Assembly (NCBI GenBank): GCA_017397765.1
Contig: JAFQIB010000093.1
Coordinates: 1-40,651, forward strand
Direction: 5' to 3'
DNA length: 40,651 bases
DNA from: Clostridia bacterium
Lineage (GTDB): Bacteria > Bacillota > Clostridia > Christensenellales > Aristaeellaceae
The notes under the pieces are model-generated. The model saw only the letters and a program-made list of their open reading frames with translations. It had not been told where the DNA came from and did not search any database. The position numbers and the translations under genes are program-made. Positions 31,308 to 39,954 of the stretch are shown here, in pieces; position 1 is the stretch's first letter; each line of letters begins with the position of its first letter.

Positions 31308-32588
31308 TTATTTCCAGGGCAGTTCCAGCTCCGTCCGCAGCGCCCCGGCAAAATACAGCGATCCCGCTGCAATGACCACGCCGTCCTCCCCAGCTGCCTG
31401 CTTCGCCAGCGCAAGGCCTTCACGAAGTGTCTCCGCCGGGATCGCCTGCGCCCCGCAGGCATTCAGGTGCGCGGCGTATTCCTGGGCAGGCATCGCCCTG
31501 GGCGTATCCGGCGTCACCGTGACGATCTCCCGGGAGATATGCACCATCTGCCCCAGCATTTCCATCTGCAGCTTGTCTGCCAATACGCCGGAGAGCAGTA
31601 CCCGCTTCCTGCCCTGCAGGAAAGCATCCACATACTGCACCAGCGCCGCAACGCCCTGGGGATTGTGCGCACCGTCGATCAGCACGTTCCCGGCCCATTC
31701 CAGCCGGGCAGGCCAAACGGTCTCCGCCAGGCCCCGGCGCACAGCCGCTTCCGGGATCTCATAGCCCAGACGGCACAGCTGCTCCGTCAGCGCCAGCACC
31801 GTCATGGCATTGCGCTGCTGATACTGGCCGGGCAGGCTGATCCGCACGTCCGTCCACAAATGTTCCAGCCGGCAGGTTATGACGGAACCAAACAAGTCAG
31901 CCTCTGCATGAAGCAGCGCATCCTCCTCCAGCTGGATCAGCGGCGCATGGAGCCTGTCCGCCGTCTCCGCAAAAACGCGGCGCACGCCCTCCGGCGCAGG
32001 ATAGCACACCACCGGCGTATCCGTCTTGATGATGCCGGCCTTCTCCCCGGCGATCTCCTCCAGCGTGCTGCCGAGGAAGCCCATGTGATCCAGCCCGATG
32101 GCCGTAATGGCGCATACCTTCGGCCGGATGATATTCGTCGGATCGAGCCTGCCGCCCATGCCGACCTCGATGACGGCGAAGTCGCAGTCCTCCCCGTCAA
32201 AGGCAGCCAGTGCCAGCGCCGTCCCCATCTCAAAGGGGGTCACGAAATCCCCGGCGGCCTCCAGCTTCCGGGCTGCCTCCACCAGCGGATTGCCGTATTT
32301 CACCATCAGGTCATCCGTCAGCGGCACACCGCCGATGCGGATGCGCTCCTGATACTGCTGCAAAAAAGGCGAGGTATACAAACCGACGCGATATCCCGCC
32401 GCTTTGAGGACGCTTGCCAGCATGGCGCAGGTGCTGCCCTTGCCATTGGTGCCGGCCACATGGATATAGGGCGTTTTCATGGTGACGCCCATATGCGCCA
32501 GCAGCGCCAGCACATTGCGGTGGCCGTTCTTACTGCCGGTCTGATAGCTGCCGTGGATGGCGTCGATAACCTGCTGCGCGCTCAGCAT
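31308..32588 (-). CDS. folC: Bifunctional folylpolyglutamate synthase/dihydrofolate synthase
   Basis: The 426-residue ligase adds glutamate to dihydropteroate and folates. The Mur-ligase-type ATP site is HVAGTNGKGSTCAML (~residues 43-57), followed by GLYTSPFLQQYQERIRI, VIEVGMGGRLDPTN, AITAIGLDHMGFLG and, in the C-terminal domain, LIDGAHNPQG. The start at 32588 has GGAGG 7 nt upstream. It opens the operon folC-GNAT-rsmH-rsmI-fumarase alpha-beta. In many Clostridia folC follows valS; here valS is near but separated by the sigma factor operons. Confidence 0.94.
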   Translation of the reverse strand: MLSAQQVIDAIHGSYQTGSKNGHRNVLALLAHMGVTMKTPYIHVAGTNGKGSTCAMLASVLKAAGYRVGLYTSPFLQQYQERIRIGGVPLTDDLMVKYGNPLVEAARKLEAAGDFVTPFEMGTALALAAFDGEDCDFAVIEVGMGGRLDPTNIIRPKVCAITAIGLDHMGFLGSTLEEIAGEKAGIIKTDTPVVCYPAPEGVRRVFAETADRLHAPLIQLEEDALLHAEADLFGSVITCRLEHLWTDVRISLPGQYQQRNAMTVLALTEQLCRLGYEIPEAAVRRGLAETVWPARLEWAGNVLIDGAHNPQGVAALVQYVDAFLQGRKRVLLSGVLADKLQMEMLGQMVHISREIVTVTPDTPRAMPAQEYAAHLNACGAQAIPAETLREGLALAKQAAGEDGVVIAAGSLYFAGALRTELELPWK

Positions 32589-32621
32589 GGCAATTCCTCC
32601 CCATTTTGTATTAACTGAATT

Positions 32622-32650
32622 ATTATAGCATAGCTGCGCAGAGGATGCAA
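32622..32650 (-). promoter_or_regulatory. Promoter of the folC-rsmH-rsmI-fumarase operon
   Basis: Perfect -10 TATAAT (32627-32622), 17-bp spacer and -35 TTGCAT (32650-32645), about 34 nt before folC. Confidence 0.75.
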
Positions 32651-32689
32651 TCAGGGAATTTGGCAAGTCCTATGCAGCGCAGGGACAGC

Positions 32690-32721
32690 GCAGAAAAAGC
32701 CCACCCTGTAGCGGGTGAGCT
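32690..32721 (-). terminator. Intrinsic terminator of sigma/anti-sigma operon 1
   Basis: On the minus strand AGCTCACCC/GGGTGGGCT (one mismatch-like pair) with a 6-nt loop runs into TTTTTCTG, 14 nt after the anti-sigma stop codon. Confidence 0.85.
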
Positions 32722-32734
32722 TGGAAAGGAGTTG

Positions 32735-34456
32735 TCAGCCGTTTCCGGCATTTGCCCGAAGAACCTCCACATCCTTATGGATACGATACAGATACGGATC
32801 GTCGAAGCGGACCCTATAGCCATTGCTGAGGCCCTCGGGGTCAGAAGAAATGTAGACCTCCCAGGTGATGCGGAGCCCCTCCGGCTCCTGATACCGGCAG
32901 CAGATTGTGCCGATCTGGTATTCCCCGAGGGCGTCAAGTGCTTCCAGCGCAACCTGCTCACGGACAGCGTTGAGCGCAAGTGTTACTGCTTCCTCCCGGC
33001 TGTACTCCCCCAACACCGGCACATGATGATGTCCGCCCAGTGCATCCTTTTGTGCCTCCAGCGGCCAGAAGAACCAGGTATCACCGTACTGCTGGCGGTA
33101 GCTCTCATAGGCCCGGGCCTGGCGCTCCTTTTCGGCCAGGTTTTCAGGGTCCTCTGCCGGGAGCGCTTTGACAAAGGCTTCCGCCGCTCTTTCGTGTACG
33201 GAGAAAGGAACATACATCCGGATCGCCGGTGAATCCAGGCCATAAGTGTACTCCCACTTGTCGAGAATATCGCCTGTCATACAATCCAGTTCCAGGCACC
33301 AGACCGCATCATATTTTCCGCTCACCTGACTGCCGGGAAAGCGGTAGCTCAGCGTCACCTTATAGATGGGACGGTCGTTCGAGGTGCAGCAGATGATCCG
33401 CGTTTCCACCTCCCCCTTCAGCGCTGTCTGCGCCACAGCAATACCGATTGCCTGCTCGGGACTGACAGCCCCTTCGGGCGGCAGGCGATAGCCGGCGTTG
33501 ATATGGCACCACTGCTTGGCGGTCTCCGGCTCCAGATGGGCAATCGCATCGGCAAATTCCGCCCATGCCTCCAGCGGCCAGAGCGCCATTGAGCTGTACT
33601 TGAGACTGAAGAAGCGATCCGCCATATCAAAGGAATCAAACATCGGCGTCTCCCCGTGGAAGCCGGCTTCCCCAATGTCCAGAAGAGTGCCATTCTGATC
33701 GAAGGACACAACGTACTCCGGCACATTCGTCGTCCTGTTGATATACTCAAACTTCCACTCCGCCGGATGGGAACCGGACATATCTGTCCAGGCTTCATAG
33801 AACCATTCCCAGAGCACCCACTTTTCGTCGCTCTCCGCAGGCAGCTCCACCCCGTATTCCTCCCTCAAAAGCTTTGCCGCATGGGCTTTGGCTTCCGGGA
33901 TGGTCATGTCCCCTTCGCCCGGGATACGGTAGGGATTCTGCTCCTGGAAGCCGATCTGCACGGTCATGTTGTCAAACCAGTGCTTCTCTTCAATCGACCA
34001 GGTGGAGAAATTGCCCCCGAAGGCTTCCCGGCAGATTGCCATCAGCACCTCTTCCTCCCAATAGCCCTGTCCATTGCGGAGCGCCCGCATGATGCTGGCG
34101 TCCTCGTCCAACGTAATGCCGTTCTCATTCAGTGTCTGAATCAGCTGAACAAGCTCTTCATGGGTGTAGGATTCCTGCGTGAATGCTTCAGTATCGTTTC
34201 CCTGCGCCATCGGAACAGCAACCTGCTCGATGATCTGTGTACCCGTCAGCAGCGCCACAGCCAGTGCCGTGAGCGACATGAACATGAATATCAGCAGCAA
34301 GATCAATCCAAAGGATAATTTGTTTTTCACAATCACTCTGCCTCCTGATTTCGAGGCATGCAGCACGCGCTGAACCCGGTAGGGGTCGGGAGAATAGGCG
34401 GGGCTATGTGTGTCAATGGCATAGTGAACCTGCTCTCTCAGCTTCTTTTCATCCAT
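32735..34456 (-). CDS. Membrane anti-sigma factor-like protein 1 (partner of ECF sigma 1)
   Basis: The 573-residue protein has a ~45-residue cytoplasmic N-terminus, one transmembrane helix (~47-70, LSFGLILLLIFMFMSLTALAVALL) and a ~500-residue extracellular part. The topology and its place directly after a sigma gene match anti-sigma factors. The juxtamembrane region LLTGTQIIEQVAVPMAQGND and the THEELVQLIQTLNENGITLDE that follows are nearly repeated in the paralogue at 35129-36361; the rest diverges. Two or more PepSY-like modules may be present outside (SPEQAIGIAVAQTALKGEVET, REEAVTLALNAV); weak. The start at 34456 follows AAGGGGG by 7 nt and overlaps the sigma gene by 8 nt. The signal is unknown. 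Confidence 0.75.
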   Translation of the reverse strand: MDEKKLREQVHYAIDTHSPAYSPDPYRVQRVLHASKSGGRVIVKNKLSFGLILLLIFMFMSLTALAVALLTGTQIIEQVAVPMAQGNDTEAFTQESYTHEELVQLIQTLNENGITLDEDASIMRALRNGQGYWEEEVLMAICREAFGGNFSTWSIEEKHWFDNMTVQIGFQEQNPYRIPGEGDMTIPEAKAHAAKLLREEYGVELPAESDEKWVLWEWFYEAWTDMSGSHPAEWKFEYINRTTNVPEYVVSFDQNGTLLDIGEAGFHGETPMFDSFDMADRFFSLKYSSMALWPLEAWAEFADAIAHLEPETAKQWCHINAGYRLPPEGAVSPEQAIGIAVAQTALKGEVETRIICCTSNDRPIYKVTLSYRFPGSQVSGKYDAVWCLELDCMTGDILDKWEYTYGLDSPAIRMYVPFSVHERAAEAFVKALPAEDPENLAEKERQARAYESYRQQYGDTWFFWPLEAQKDALGGHHHVPVLGEYSREEAVTLALNAVREQVALEALDALGEYQIGTICCRYQEPEGLRITWEVYISSDPEGLSNGYRVRFDDPYLYRIHKDVEVLRANAGNG

Positions 34457-34988
34457 GCAGATACCCCCTTCCCAGAATGGTCTCCAGCCTGGCACATGCC
34501 TGCTTGATTCTCTTTGATACGACGGAAGCGGACACGCCCAGCGCGTCGCTGATCTCTCGCATCGACATGTCATGATAAAAGTACAGAAGCACAGCTTCTT
34601 TCAGCTTGACCGGCAGCTGCATGATGGCGCTGGCAAGGTCGAGGGAGTTATAGCCGTTGTACTCCTGTGATGGCTCCGGAAGCAGATCAAGAGATACCCT
34701 GCGATCCACATAGCGCATCCAGCGGGAACGCCCCATGTCGCGGCACACATTGACCGCTATCCTCATCAGCCACGTCTTTTCGCTGCAATCTCCACGGAAG
34801 GTATGTAAAGCTCTGTACGCCTTCAGGAATGTTTCCTGTACAGCATCCTCAGCCGATTCCTTGTCGCGGAGGTACATGTAGCATGTACGAAACAGCGAGA
34901 CTTCGTATGTTTCAACCATGCGCGTCAAAAGCGCTTCGTGGTTGGCAGCCAAACTTTGGTCATTGCCTGGGTCCTTGACAATTTCCAT
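34449..34988 (-). CDS. ECF-subfamily RNA polymerase sigma factor 1
   Basis: The 179-residue protein has sigma region 2 at ~25-90 (ESAEDAVQETFLKAYRALHTFRG then WLMRIAVNVCRD) and region 4 at ~120-172 (LPVKLKEAVLLYFYHDMSMREISDALGVSASVVSKRIKQA). There is no region 3, as usual for ECF factors. The ATG at 34988 has AGGAGG 10 nt upstream and gives the N-terminus MEIVKDPGND, matching MEVVKGPDNN of the second sigma factor; the longer frame is rejected. It is co-translated with its membrane anti-sigma partner. Autoregulation is plausible from the shared upstream motif. Confidence 0.92.
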   Translation of the reverse strand: MEIVKDPGNDQSLAANHEALLTRMVETYEVSLFRTCYMYLRDKESAEDAVQETFLKAYRALHTFRGDCSEKTWLMRIAVNVCRDMGRSRWMRYVDRRVSLDLLPEPSQEYNGYNSLDLASAIMQLPVKLKEAVLLYFYHDMSMREISDALGVSASVVSKRIKQACARLETILGRGYLHG

Positions 34989-35010
34989 CTGCTGTTTCCC
35001 TCCTTTCACC

Positions 35011-35040
35011 TATATAGACGTATGCCGGTGGATTTTGTCA
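35011..35040 (-). promoter_or_regulatory. Promoter region of sigma/anti-sigma operon 1
   Basis: CGTCTA (35020-35015) lies 3 nt before AGGTGAAAGGAGG. The same CGTCTA-N3-AGGTGAAAGGAGG arrangement precedes operon 2. CGTC is a common ECF -10. An alternative sigma-A reading is CTGACA with TATATA at 19 bp. Confidence 0.5.
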
Positions 35041-35089
35041 GCACCTTTTGAAGAAATTAAGAGCATTTTATCAGAAATATGGCAATATG

Positions 35090-35120
35090 AAAAGAGCGCC
35101 TGCCCCGAAGGGCAAGCGCT
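35090..35120 (-). terminator. Intrinsic terminator of sigma/anti-sigma operon 2
   Basis: An 11-bp stem AGCGCTTGCCC/GGGCAGGCGCT (one G-U-like pair) with loop TTCG is followed by CTTTTCATATT on the minus strand, 8 nt after the anti-sigma stop. Confidence 0.9.
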
Positions 35121-35128
35121 GAATAGCA

Positions 35129-36361
35129 TTAACCAACGCCCATGTTTGCATGCTCAACGCATACATCAACGACAGTTTCTTCTCCAGTATTATGGTTAAT
35201 AATCCAACGGAACTGTACGCGGTAACCATCAGACAGATACTCTCGATCCGTGGTAAACATGAAATCCCAGATTTTCTGAGTGGCGTTTGCTTCAGTATCC
35301 TCAAATTCCTGATAAGCCAAACCGCTATAGTACCCTTCAAGCGCTAAAAGGGCACGTGGTCCATACCGTTCAGTAATCAAATCCATTGACATTTGCAGGG
35401 CACGGATATAGTCTGCTTGTTCCGGAAAACAATATGTATTCCCCAGTACATCTGCCTGTACATCAGGTGTCCAGAAGTGATACACACGGCCATAATGGGC
35501 AATGGTTTCCGCTTCTTTATCTGGCAGCGATACAGGTTGAGAATTCATTTCTACCTCATCTTCAGGATAATAGAAGGTGGATATACGCTTTCCGAATCTG
35601 TCAAAACATACATTGTAAACCAATCTGTCCGGATTTGTCTGTCTTGAAATGTTGAAATTCCACTGCGCGTCATCAGCCGACATACGCTGAGTTTCTTCAT
35701 CCCACACGAGCGAGAAGCCTACACATACTCTCCAAGCGCTGCTGTCTGAGAGATCAAAGCCATATTCGCTCATCAATGCACTTGCTGCAATATTATGCGC
35801 TTCGTCCTGCGAAATGTCACCTTCTTCCGGCAGCAGATTTATATTGATATTCCACGCGCCAATGGCTGTCATCATCTCGCCATACCAGTGTTTCTGCTCC
35901 AGCGTCCACGCCCCCTGATCAGGACCAAATGTGAGATCACAAATCGCTCTGATTGTGTCCTTTTCCCAATAACCATGTCCTGAAGTCAACGCTTTCAGAA
36001 TGATTGAGCCCTCATCCAGGGTAATGCCGTTCTCACTGAGCGTCTGGATCAACTGAGCGAGCTCATCATGAGTAAAGCTTTCCTGCATGTATGGTTCACT
36101 ATCATTCTTTTGTGCCATGGGGACAGCGAACTGCTCAACAATCTGCATACCAGTCAACAGTTCGACAGCCAACGCAGTCAACGTACCCAGCACCAGTATG
36201 ATGGTAAGCACAAGCGCAAGAGATACTTTCTTATTCACAACTTTCTCTCCTTTAATCTGACGCATGATGTCGTTATGGAGAGAAGGACGGCTGTCCAGGA
36301 AGGAAAGCCCAGCATTGATTTCCTGACGGATGACGTTGTCGGGCTGCATATCATGCTTCAT
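35129..36361 (-). CDS. Membrane anti-sigma factor-like protein 2 (partner of ECF sigma 2)
   Basis: The 410-residue paralogue of the protein at 32735-34456 has a ~45-residue cytoplasmic N-terminus (SRPSLHNDIMRQIKGEKVVNKK), one membrane helix (~46-69) and a shorter extracellular part (~340 residues). The juxtamembrane block LLTGMQIVEQFAVPMAQKND plus THDELAQLIQTLSENGITLDE is shared with paralogue 1, as is a GYWE motif near residue 130; the distal domain differs and is more AT-rich. The ATG at 36361 is 8 nt after AGGAGG and overlaps the sigma gene by 11 nt. Likely holds sigma 2 at the membrane until an external signal. Confidence 0.75.
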   Translation of the reverse strand: MKHDMQPDNVIRQEINAGLSFLDSRPSLHNDIMRQIKGEKVVNKKVSLALVLTIILVLGTLTALAVELLTGMQIVEQFAVPMAQKNDSEPYMQESFTHDELAQLIQTLSENGITLDEGSIILKALTSGHGYWEKDTIRAICDLTFGPDQGAWTLEQKHWYGEMMTAIGAWNININLLPEEGDISQDEAHNIAASALMSEYGFDLSDSSAWRVCVGFSLVWDEETQRMSADDAQWNFNISRQTNPDRLVYNVCFDRFGKRISTFYYPEDEVEMNSQPVSLPDKEAETIAHYGRVYHFWTPDVQADVLGNTYCFPEQADYIRALQMSMDLITERYGPRALLALEGYYSGLAYQEFEDTEANATQKIWDFMFTTDREYLSDGYRVQFRWIINHNTGEETVVDVCVEHANMGVG

Positions 36362-36872
36362 AGAGCCTTCCTCCTTTCAACGCTTTTTTCAGAAGGCCAT
36401 ACGCCTTTTCCAAACGCCGATGCACCGTTGTGATCGATACATGCAGCGTATCAGCAATCTCTGCCTGCGTAAATCCCTCATAGTAATACAGCAGCACAAC
36501 CTCTTTACAACCCCTGGGCAGCTGCATGATCTCCGCTACCAGCGCAGAGCGTATGTCATAATTTCCTTCCGACGCAGCAATCTGCAGCGTATCCAGTGCC
36601 ACTTGATTACGAAACATCCGAAACCATGCACTCCGGCTCATATCCTTGCAGACATTGATCGCAATCCGTACCAACCAGGTTTTGGGGCTGCTGCCGCCGC
36701 GAAAAGACGGCAAATGGCGATATGCCTTCAAAAACGTCTCCTGCACCGCGTCTTCTGCCAGCGTCACATCCTTCAAATATACGCAGCACAGGCGAAGCAA
36801 ATCCTTCTCATAGCTGACGATCCATTGACTGATCAGCTCTGCATTGTTGTCCGGGCCCTTGACAACTTCCAT
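36351..36872 (-). CDS. ECF-subfamily RNA polymerase sigma factor 2
   Basis: The 173-residue protein has region 2 at ~20-85 (LAEDAVQETFLKAYRHLPSFRG, WLVRIAINVCKDMSRSAWFRM) and region 4 at ~115-165 (LPRGCKEVVLLYYYEGFTQAEIADTLHVSITTVHRRLEKA). It is clearly a paralogue of the sigma factor at 34449-34988. AGGAGG lies 8 nt before the ATG. The two operons are tandem in the same direction and separated by a terminator, so each is regulated on its own. Confidence 0.92.
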   Translation of the reverse strand: MEVVKGPDNNAELISQWIVSYEKDLLRLCCVYLKDVTLAEDAVQETFLKAYRHLPSFRGGSSPKTWLVRIAINVCKDMSRSAWFRMFRNQVALDTLQIAASEGNYDIRSALVAEIMQLPRGCKEVVLLYYYEGFTQAEIADTLHVSITTVHRRLEKAYGLLKKALKGGRLYEA

Positions 36873-36896
36873 TGCTTCAACCTCCTTTCACCTGAT

Positions 36897-36925
36897 TAGA
36901 CGCATAACCTCCAGCCTTTTTTCCC
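36897..36925 (-). promoter_or_regulatory. Promoter region of sigma/anti-sigma operon 2
   Basis: CGTCTA (36902-36897) is followed by N3-AGGTGAAAGGAGG as in operon 1. A GGGAAAA stretch (36925-36919) sits about 17 bp upstream and may be the -35. The 60 nt further upstream are C-rich on the + strand and hold nothing recognised. Confidence 0.5.
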
Positions 36926-36987
36926 TATATTCCCCATTTTTAATGATTTTCCCCATCCATCCCCCAAATCCCCCGCCTTTCCCCCAT

Positions 36988-37019
36988 CAAAAAACGGCAT
37001 GACCCTTCAGGCCATGCCG
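36988..37019 (-). terminator. Intrinsic terminator of valS
   Basis: CGGCATGGCC/GGGTCATGCCG (one G-U pair) with a short loop is followed by TTTTTTGATG on the minus strand. Confidence 0.9.
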
Positions 37020-37090
37020 CAATATATGATATTCCCCTCGCGCGTTCAGCCTCAACCGAAGGCACTCAGCTCAATCGCGTAATGGGATTC

Positions 37091-37137
37091 TTAAGGGGCT
37101 GTGTCCCTTAAGCGGGGTCCAGGGGCAGCGCCCCTGG
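37091..37137 (-). repeat. Two-hairpin interspersed repeat abutting the valS stop codon
   Basis: Read on the minus strand: hairpin CCAGGGGC-GCT-GCCCCTGG, spacer ACCCCGC, then hairpin TTAAGGG/CCCTTAA. It begins exactly at the base after the valS TGA. A related element in opposite orientation lies upstream of valS. Confidence 0.8.
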
Positions 37138-39816
37138 TCAGAGGGATTCCTTGAGTTCAGCCAGACGCTTTTCAACCTGCTCCAGCTTCTGCTGGTTCAG
37201 GGCCAGCTTGGCCTTCTCCTGCTCCACAAGGGCAGCGGGCGCCTTGGCGACGAAGCCCTGGTTGTTCAGCTTGCCTTCCGCGCGGGCGATCTCCTTGGTG
37301 AGGTTGTCGATCTCCTTCTGCAGACGGGCAATCTCCTTGTCGAAGTCCACCAGGTCGCCCAGGGGGATGTAGATGGTGGCAGCTTCGGTCACGGCAGACA
37401 CGGTCTTCTCGGTGCCCAGCTCGCTCTCCGCGATGACCACCGTCTCGCTCGCGCCGGCCAGACGGCGGAAGTACATGTCAGAGGCGGTCAGGGTATCCGC
37501 CCAGCCCTCGTTTGCAACAAACATCATGCGGGTGCGCTTGGAGGGTGCCACGTTCATCTCGGTGCGGAGGTTGCGGATCACGCGGATCATCTCGATCACG
37601 CCGTCCATCTGCTTCTCGTCCGCCGGGAAGTCCAGCTCAGGCTTGATCTCCGGCCAGGATTTGAGCATCAGGAAGCCCTCGGAGCCGGGCAGGGACTTGT
37701 ACACCTGCTCCGTCAGGAAGGGCATGAAGGGATGCAGCAGCTTCAGCAGACCCTCCAGGACATAGAGCAGCACGCCCTGCACAGCCTTCTTGGCCGCCTC
37801 GTCCTCACCGTTGAGGCGGGACTTGGCCAGCTCGATGTACCAGTCGCAGAACTCGCTCCAGGCAAAGTCGTAGATGCGGTTGGCAGCCAGGCCGAACTCG
37901 CCCTCCTCCATGTTGCCGGAGATCTGGCGGGCTGCATCCTGGAAGCGGGTCAGAATCCACTTGTCAGCGGCAGTCAGCATTTCGGGCTGCATCTCGACCT
38001 TCTCGGTCACGTTCATCAGCACGAAACGGCTGGCATTCCAGACCTTGTTGGCAAAGTTGCGGGCGGATTCGACCTTCGCCTCGGCATAGCGGGTGTCGTT
38101 GCCGGGGGACACGCCCATCACCAGGGAGAAGCGCAGCGCATCCGCGCCGTACTTTTCGATAACCTCCAGCGGGTCCACGCCGTTGCCCAGGGACTTGGAC
38201 ATCTTGCGGCCCAGCTCGTCGCGCACCAGGCCGTGGATCAGCACGGTCTTGAAGGGCGTCACGCCAGCCATTTCCTCCACGCCCATGGTGATCATGCGGC
38301 TCACCCAGAAGGTGATGATGTCGTAGCCGGTCACCAGCACGTCGGTGGGATAGAAGTACTTCAGATCCTCGGTCTGCTCCGGCCAGCCCAGCGTAGAGAA
38401 GGGCCACAGCGCGGAGGAGAACCAGGTATCCAGCACGTCCTCATCCTGATTGATGTGCTTGCTGCCGCACTTCTGGCAGCAGCAGGGATCCTCGCGCAGC
38501 ACCATCATCTCGCCGCAGTCGTCGCAGTACCACACGGGAATGCGGTGGCCCCACCACAGCTGACGGGAAATACACCAGTCGCGGATGTTGGTCATCCAGT
38601 TCATGTACTGCTTGGAGAAGCGCTCGGGCAGGAACTGGGTCGCGCCGGAGGTCACCGCCTCAATGGCGGGCTTGGCCAGGGGCTTCATGGACACGAACCA
38701 CTGCTTGGACACCATGGGCTCGATGACGGTGTTGCAGCGGTAGCAGGTGCCGACCTCATGGGTCAGGGGCTCGATGGACTTGACCAGGCCCAGGGCGGTC
38801 ATGTCAGCCACGATGGCCTTGCGGGCCTCATCGGTGGTCATGCCGGCATACTTGCCGCAGTCCAGTACCTCGAGGTTCTCGATATCGTCGGAGGCGTCCT
38901 GAGCGCCGGTCATGTGACCGTCGTAGGTGAACACGCGCACCAGGGGCAGGTTGTGGCGGGCGCCAACCTCGTTATCGTTGGGGTCATGGGCAGGGGTGAT
39001 CTTCACCACGCCGGTGCCCTTGGTCATATCGGCATGCTCGTCGCAGACAATCGGGATCTCCTTGTTGATCAGGGGCAGGATGACGTGGCAGCCGTGCAGA
39101 TGGGCATAGCGCTCATCCTCGGGGTTGATGGCCACGGCAGTATCGCCCAGCATGGTCTCGGGACGGGTGGTCGCCAGCTCCAGCAGCTCGCCGGTCTCCT
39201 TCACGGGGTAGAGCAGATGCCAGAAGTTGCCCTGCTTCTCCTCGTAGGTCACCTCTGCGTCGGAGATGGCGGACATGCAGCAGGGGCACCAGTTGACCAG
39301 GCGCGCGCCGCGGTAGATCAGGCCCTTCTCGTACAGGCGGCAGAAGGTCTCGCGCACGGCCTTGGAGCAGCCCTCGTCCATAGTGAAGCGCTCACGGCTC
39401 CAGTCACAGGAGATGCCCATGCGGCGCTGCTGGTGGACAATGCGTCCGCCGTATTCTTCCTTCCACTTCCAGGCGCGCTCCAGGAAGCCCTCGCGGCCAA
39501 GGGACTCCTTGGTCAGGCCTTCCTTTTCCATCGCAGCCACGATCTTCACCTCGGTGGCGATGGCGGCATGGTCGGTGCCGGGCAGCCACAGGGTGGGATC
39601 GCCCTTCATGCGGTGATAGCGGATGGCCGCATCCTGCAGCGTGCAGTCCAGGGCATGGCCCATGTGCAGCTGACCGGTGATGTTGGGCGGCGGCATCACG
39701 ATGGTGAAGGGCTTCTTGCCCTCCACGCGGTGCGCAGTAAAGGCACCGGCTTCTTCCCAGGCCTTGTACAGCTCGCTTTCCAGCGCCTGGGGATTAAAAT
39801 TCTTTTCCATTTCCAT
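37138..39816 (-). CDS. valS: Valyl-tRNA synthetase
   Basis: The 892-residue class I synthetase charges tRNA-Val. HIGH is HMGH (in PPPNITGQLHMGHAL, ~residue 43), KMSKS follows GRKMSKSLGNGVDP (~545), and an editing domain is present (LATTRPETMLGDTA, GTGVVKITPAHDPND). Cys-rich stretches (WCPCCMS, CYRC, CDDC..CQKC) are typical of zinc-binding inserts. The C-terminal ~65 residues form the tRNA-binding coiled coil (LQKEIDNLTKEIARAEGKL). The ATG at 39816 is 8 nt after AGGAG; frames extending to 39894 cross the upstream repeat. Control is by the T-box upstream. Confidence 0.97.
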   Translation of the reverse strand: MEMEKNFNPQALESELYKAWEEAGAFTAHRVEGKKPFTIVMPPPNITGQLHMGHALDCTLQDAAIRYHRMKGDPTLWLPGTDHAAIATEVKIVAAMEKEGLTKESLGREGFLERAWKWKEEYGGRIVHQQRRMGISCDWSRERFTMDEGCSKAVRETFCRLYEKGLIYRGARLVNWCPCCMSAISDAEVTYEEKQGNFWHLLYPVKETGELLELATTRPETMLGDTAVAINPEDERYAHLHGCHVILPLINKEIPIVCDEHADMTKGTGVVKITPAHDPNDNEVGARHNLPLVRVFTYDGHMTGAQDASDDIENLEVLDCGKYAGMTTDEARKAIVADMTALGLVKSIEPLTHEVGTCYRCNTVIEPMVSKQWFVSMKPLAKPAIEAVTSGATQFLPERFSKQYMNWMTNIRDWCISRQLWWGHRIPVWYCDDCGEMMVLREDPCCCQKCGSKHINQDEDVLDTWFSSALWPFSTLGWPEQTEDLKYFYPTDVLVTGYDIITFWVSRMITMGVEEMAGVTPFKTVLIHGLVRDELGRKMSKSLGNGVDPLEVIEKYGADALRFSLVMGVSPGNDTRYAEAKVESARNFANKVWNASRFVLMNVTEKVEMQPEMLTAADKWILTRFQDAARQISGNMEEGEFGLAANRIYDFAWSEFCDWYIELAKSRLNGEDEAAKKAVQGVLLYVLEGLLKLLHPFMPFLTEQVYKSLPGSEGFLMLKSWPEIKPELDFPADEKQMDGVIEMIRVIRNLRTEMNVAPSKRTRMMFVANEGWADTLTASDMYFRRLAGASETVVIAESELGTEKTVSAVTEAATIYIPLGDLVDFDKEIARLQKEIDNLTKEIARAEGKLNNQGFVAKAPAALVEQEKAKLALNQQKLEQVEKRLAELKESL

Positions 39817-39833
39817 GGTTGTCACTCCTTCCA

Positions 39834-39899
39834 CCAGAGGCTCTGCCTCTGGACTCCGGCAGGGCTCTGCCCTGCACCCGCGAAGGGTTTTCAACCCTT
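39834..39899 (+). repeat. Hairpin repeat cluster between the leader ORF and valS
   Basis: Three adjacent hairpins: CCAGAGGC/GCCTCTGG (39834-39852), GCAGGGC/GCCCTGC (39859-39875) and AAGGGTT/AACCCTT (39883-39899). The first plus its ACTCCGGC spacer matches the minus-strand form of the element at 37091-37137 (CCAGGGGC..GCCCCTGG ACCCCGC), so the two flank valS as inverted copies. Confidence 0.75.
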
Positions 39900-39954
39900 T
39901 CGAAACCCATTTCGCGGTCTTGCTTGACTTTCCCTTTTGGGGTTCGCACGCGTG

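Noticed and set aside
37732-39927. 731-codon + strand frame opposite valS
   Set aside because: Antisense artefact of valS codon bias.
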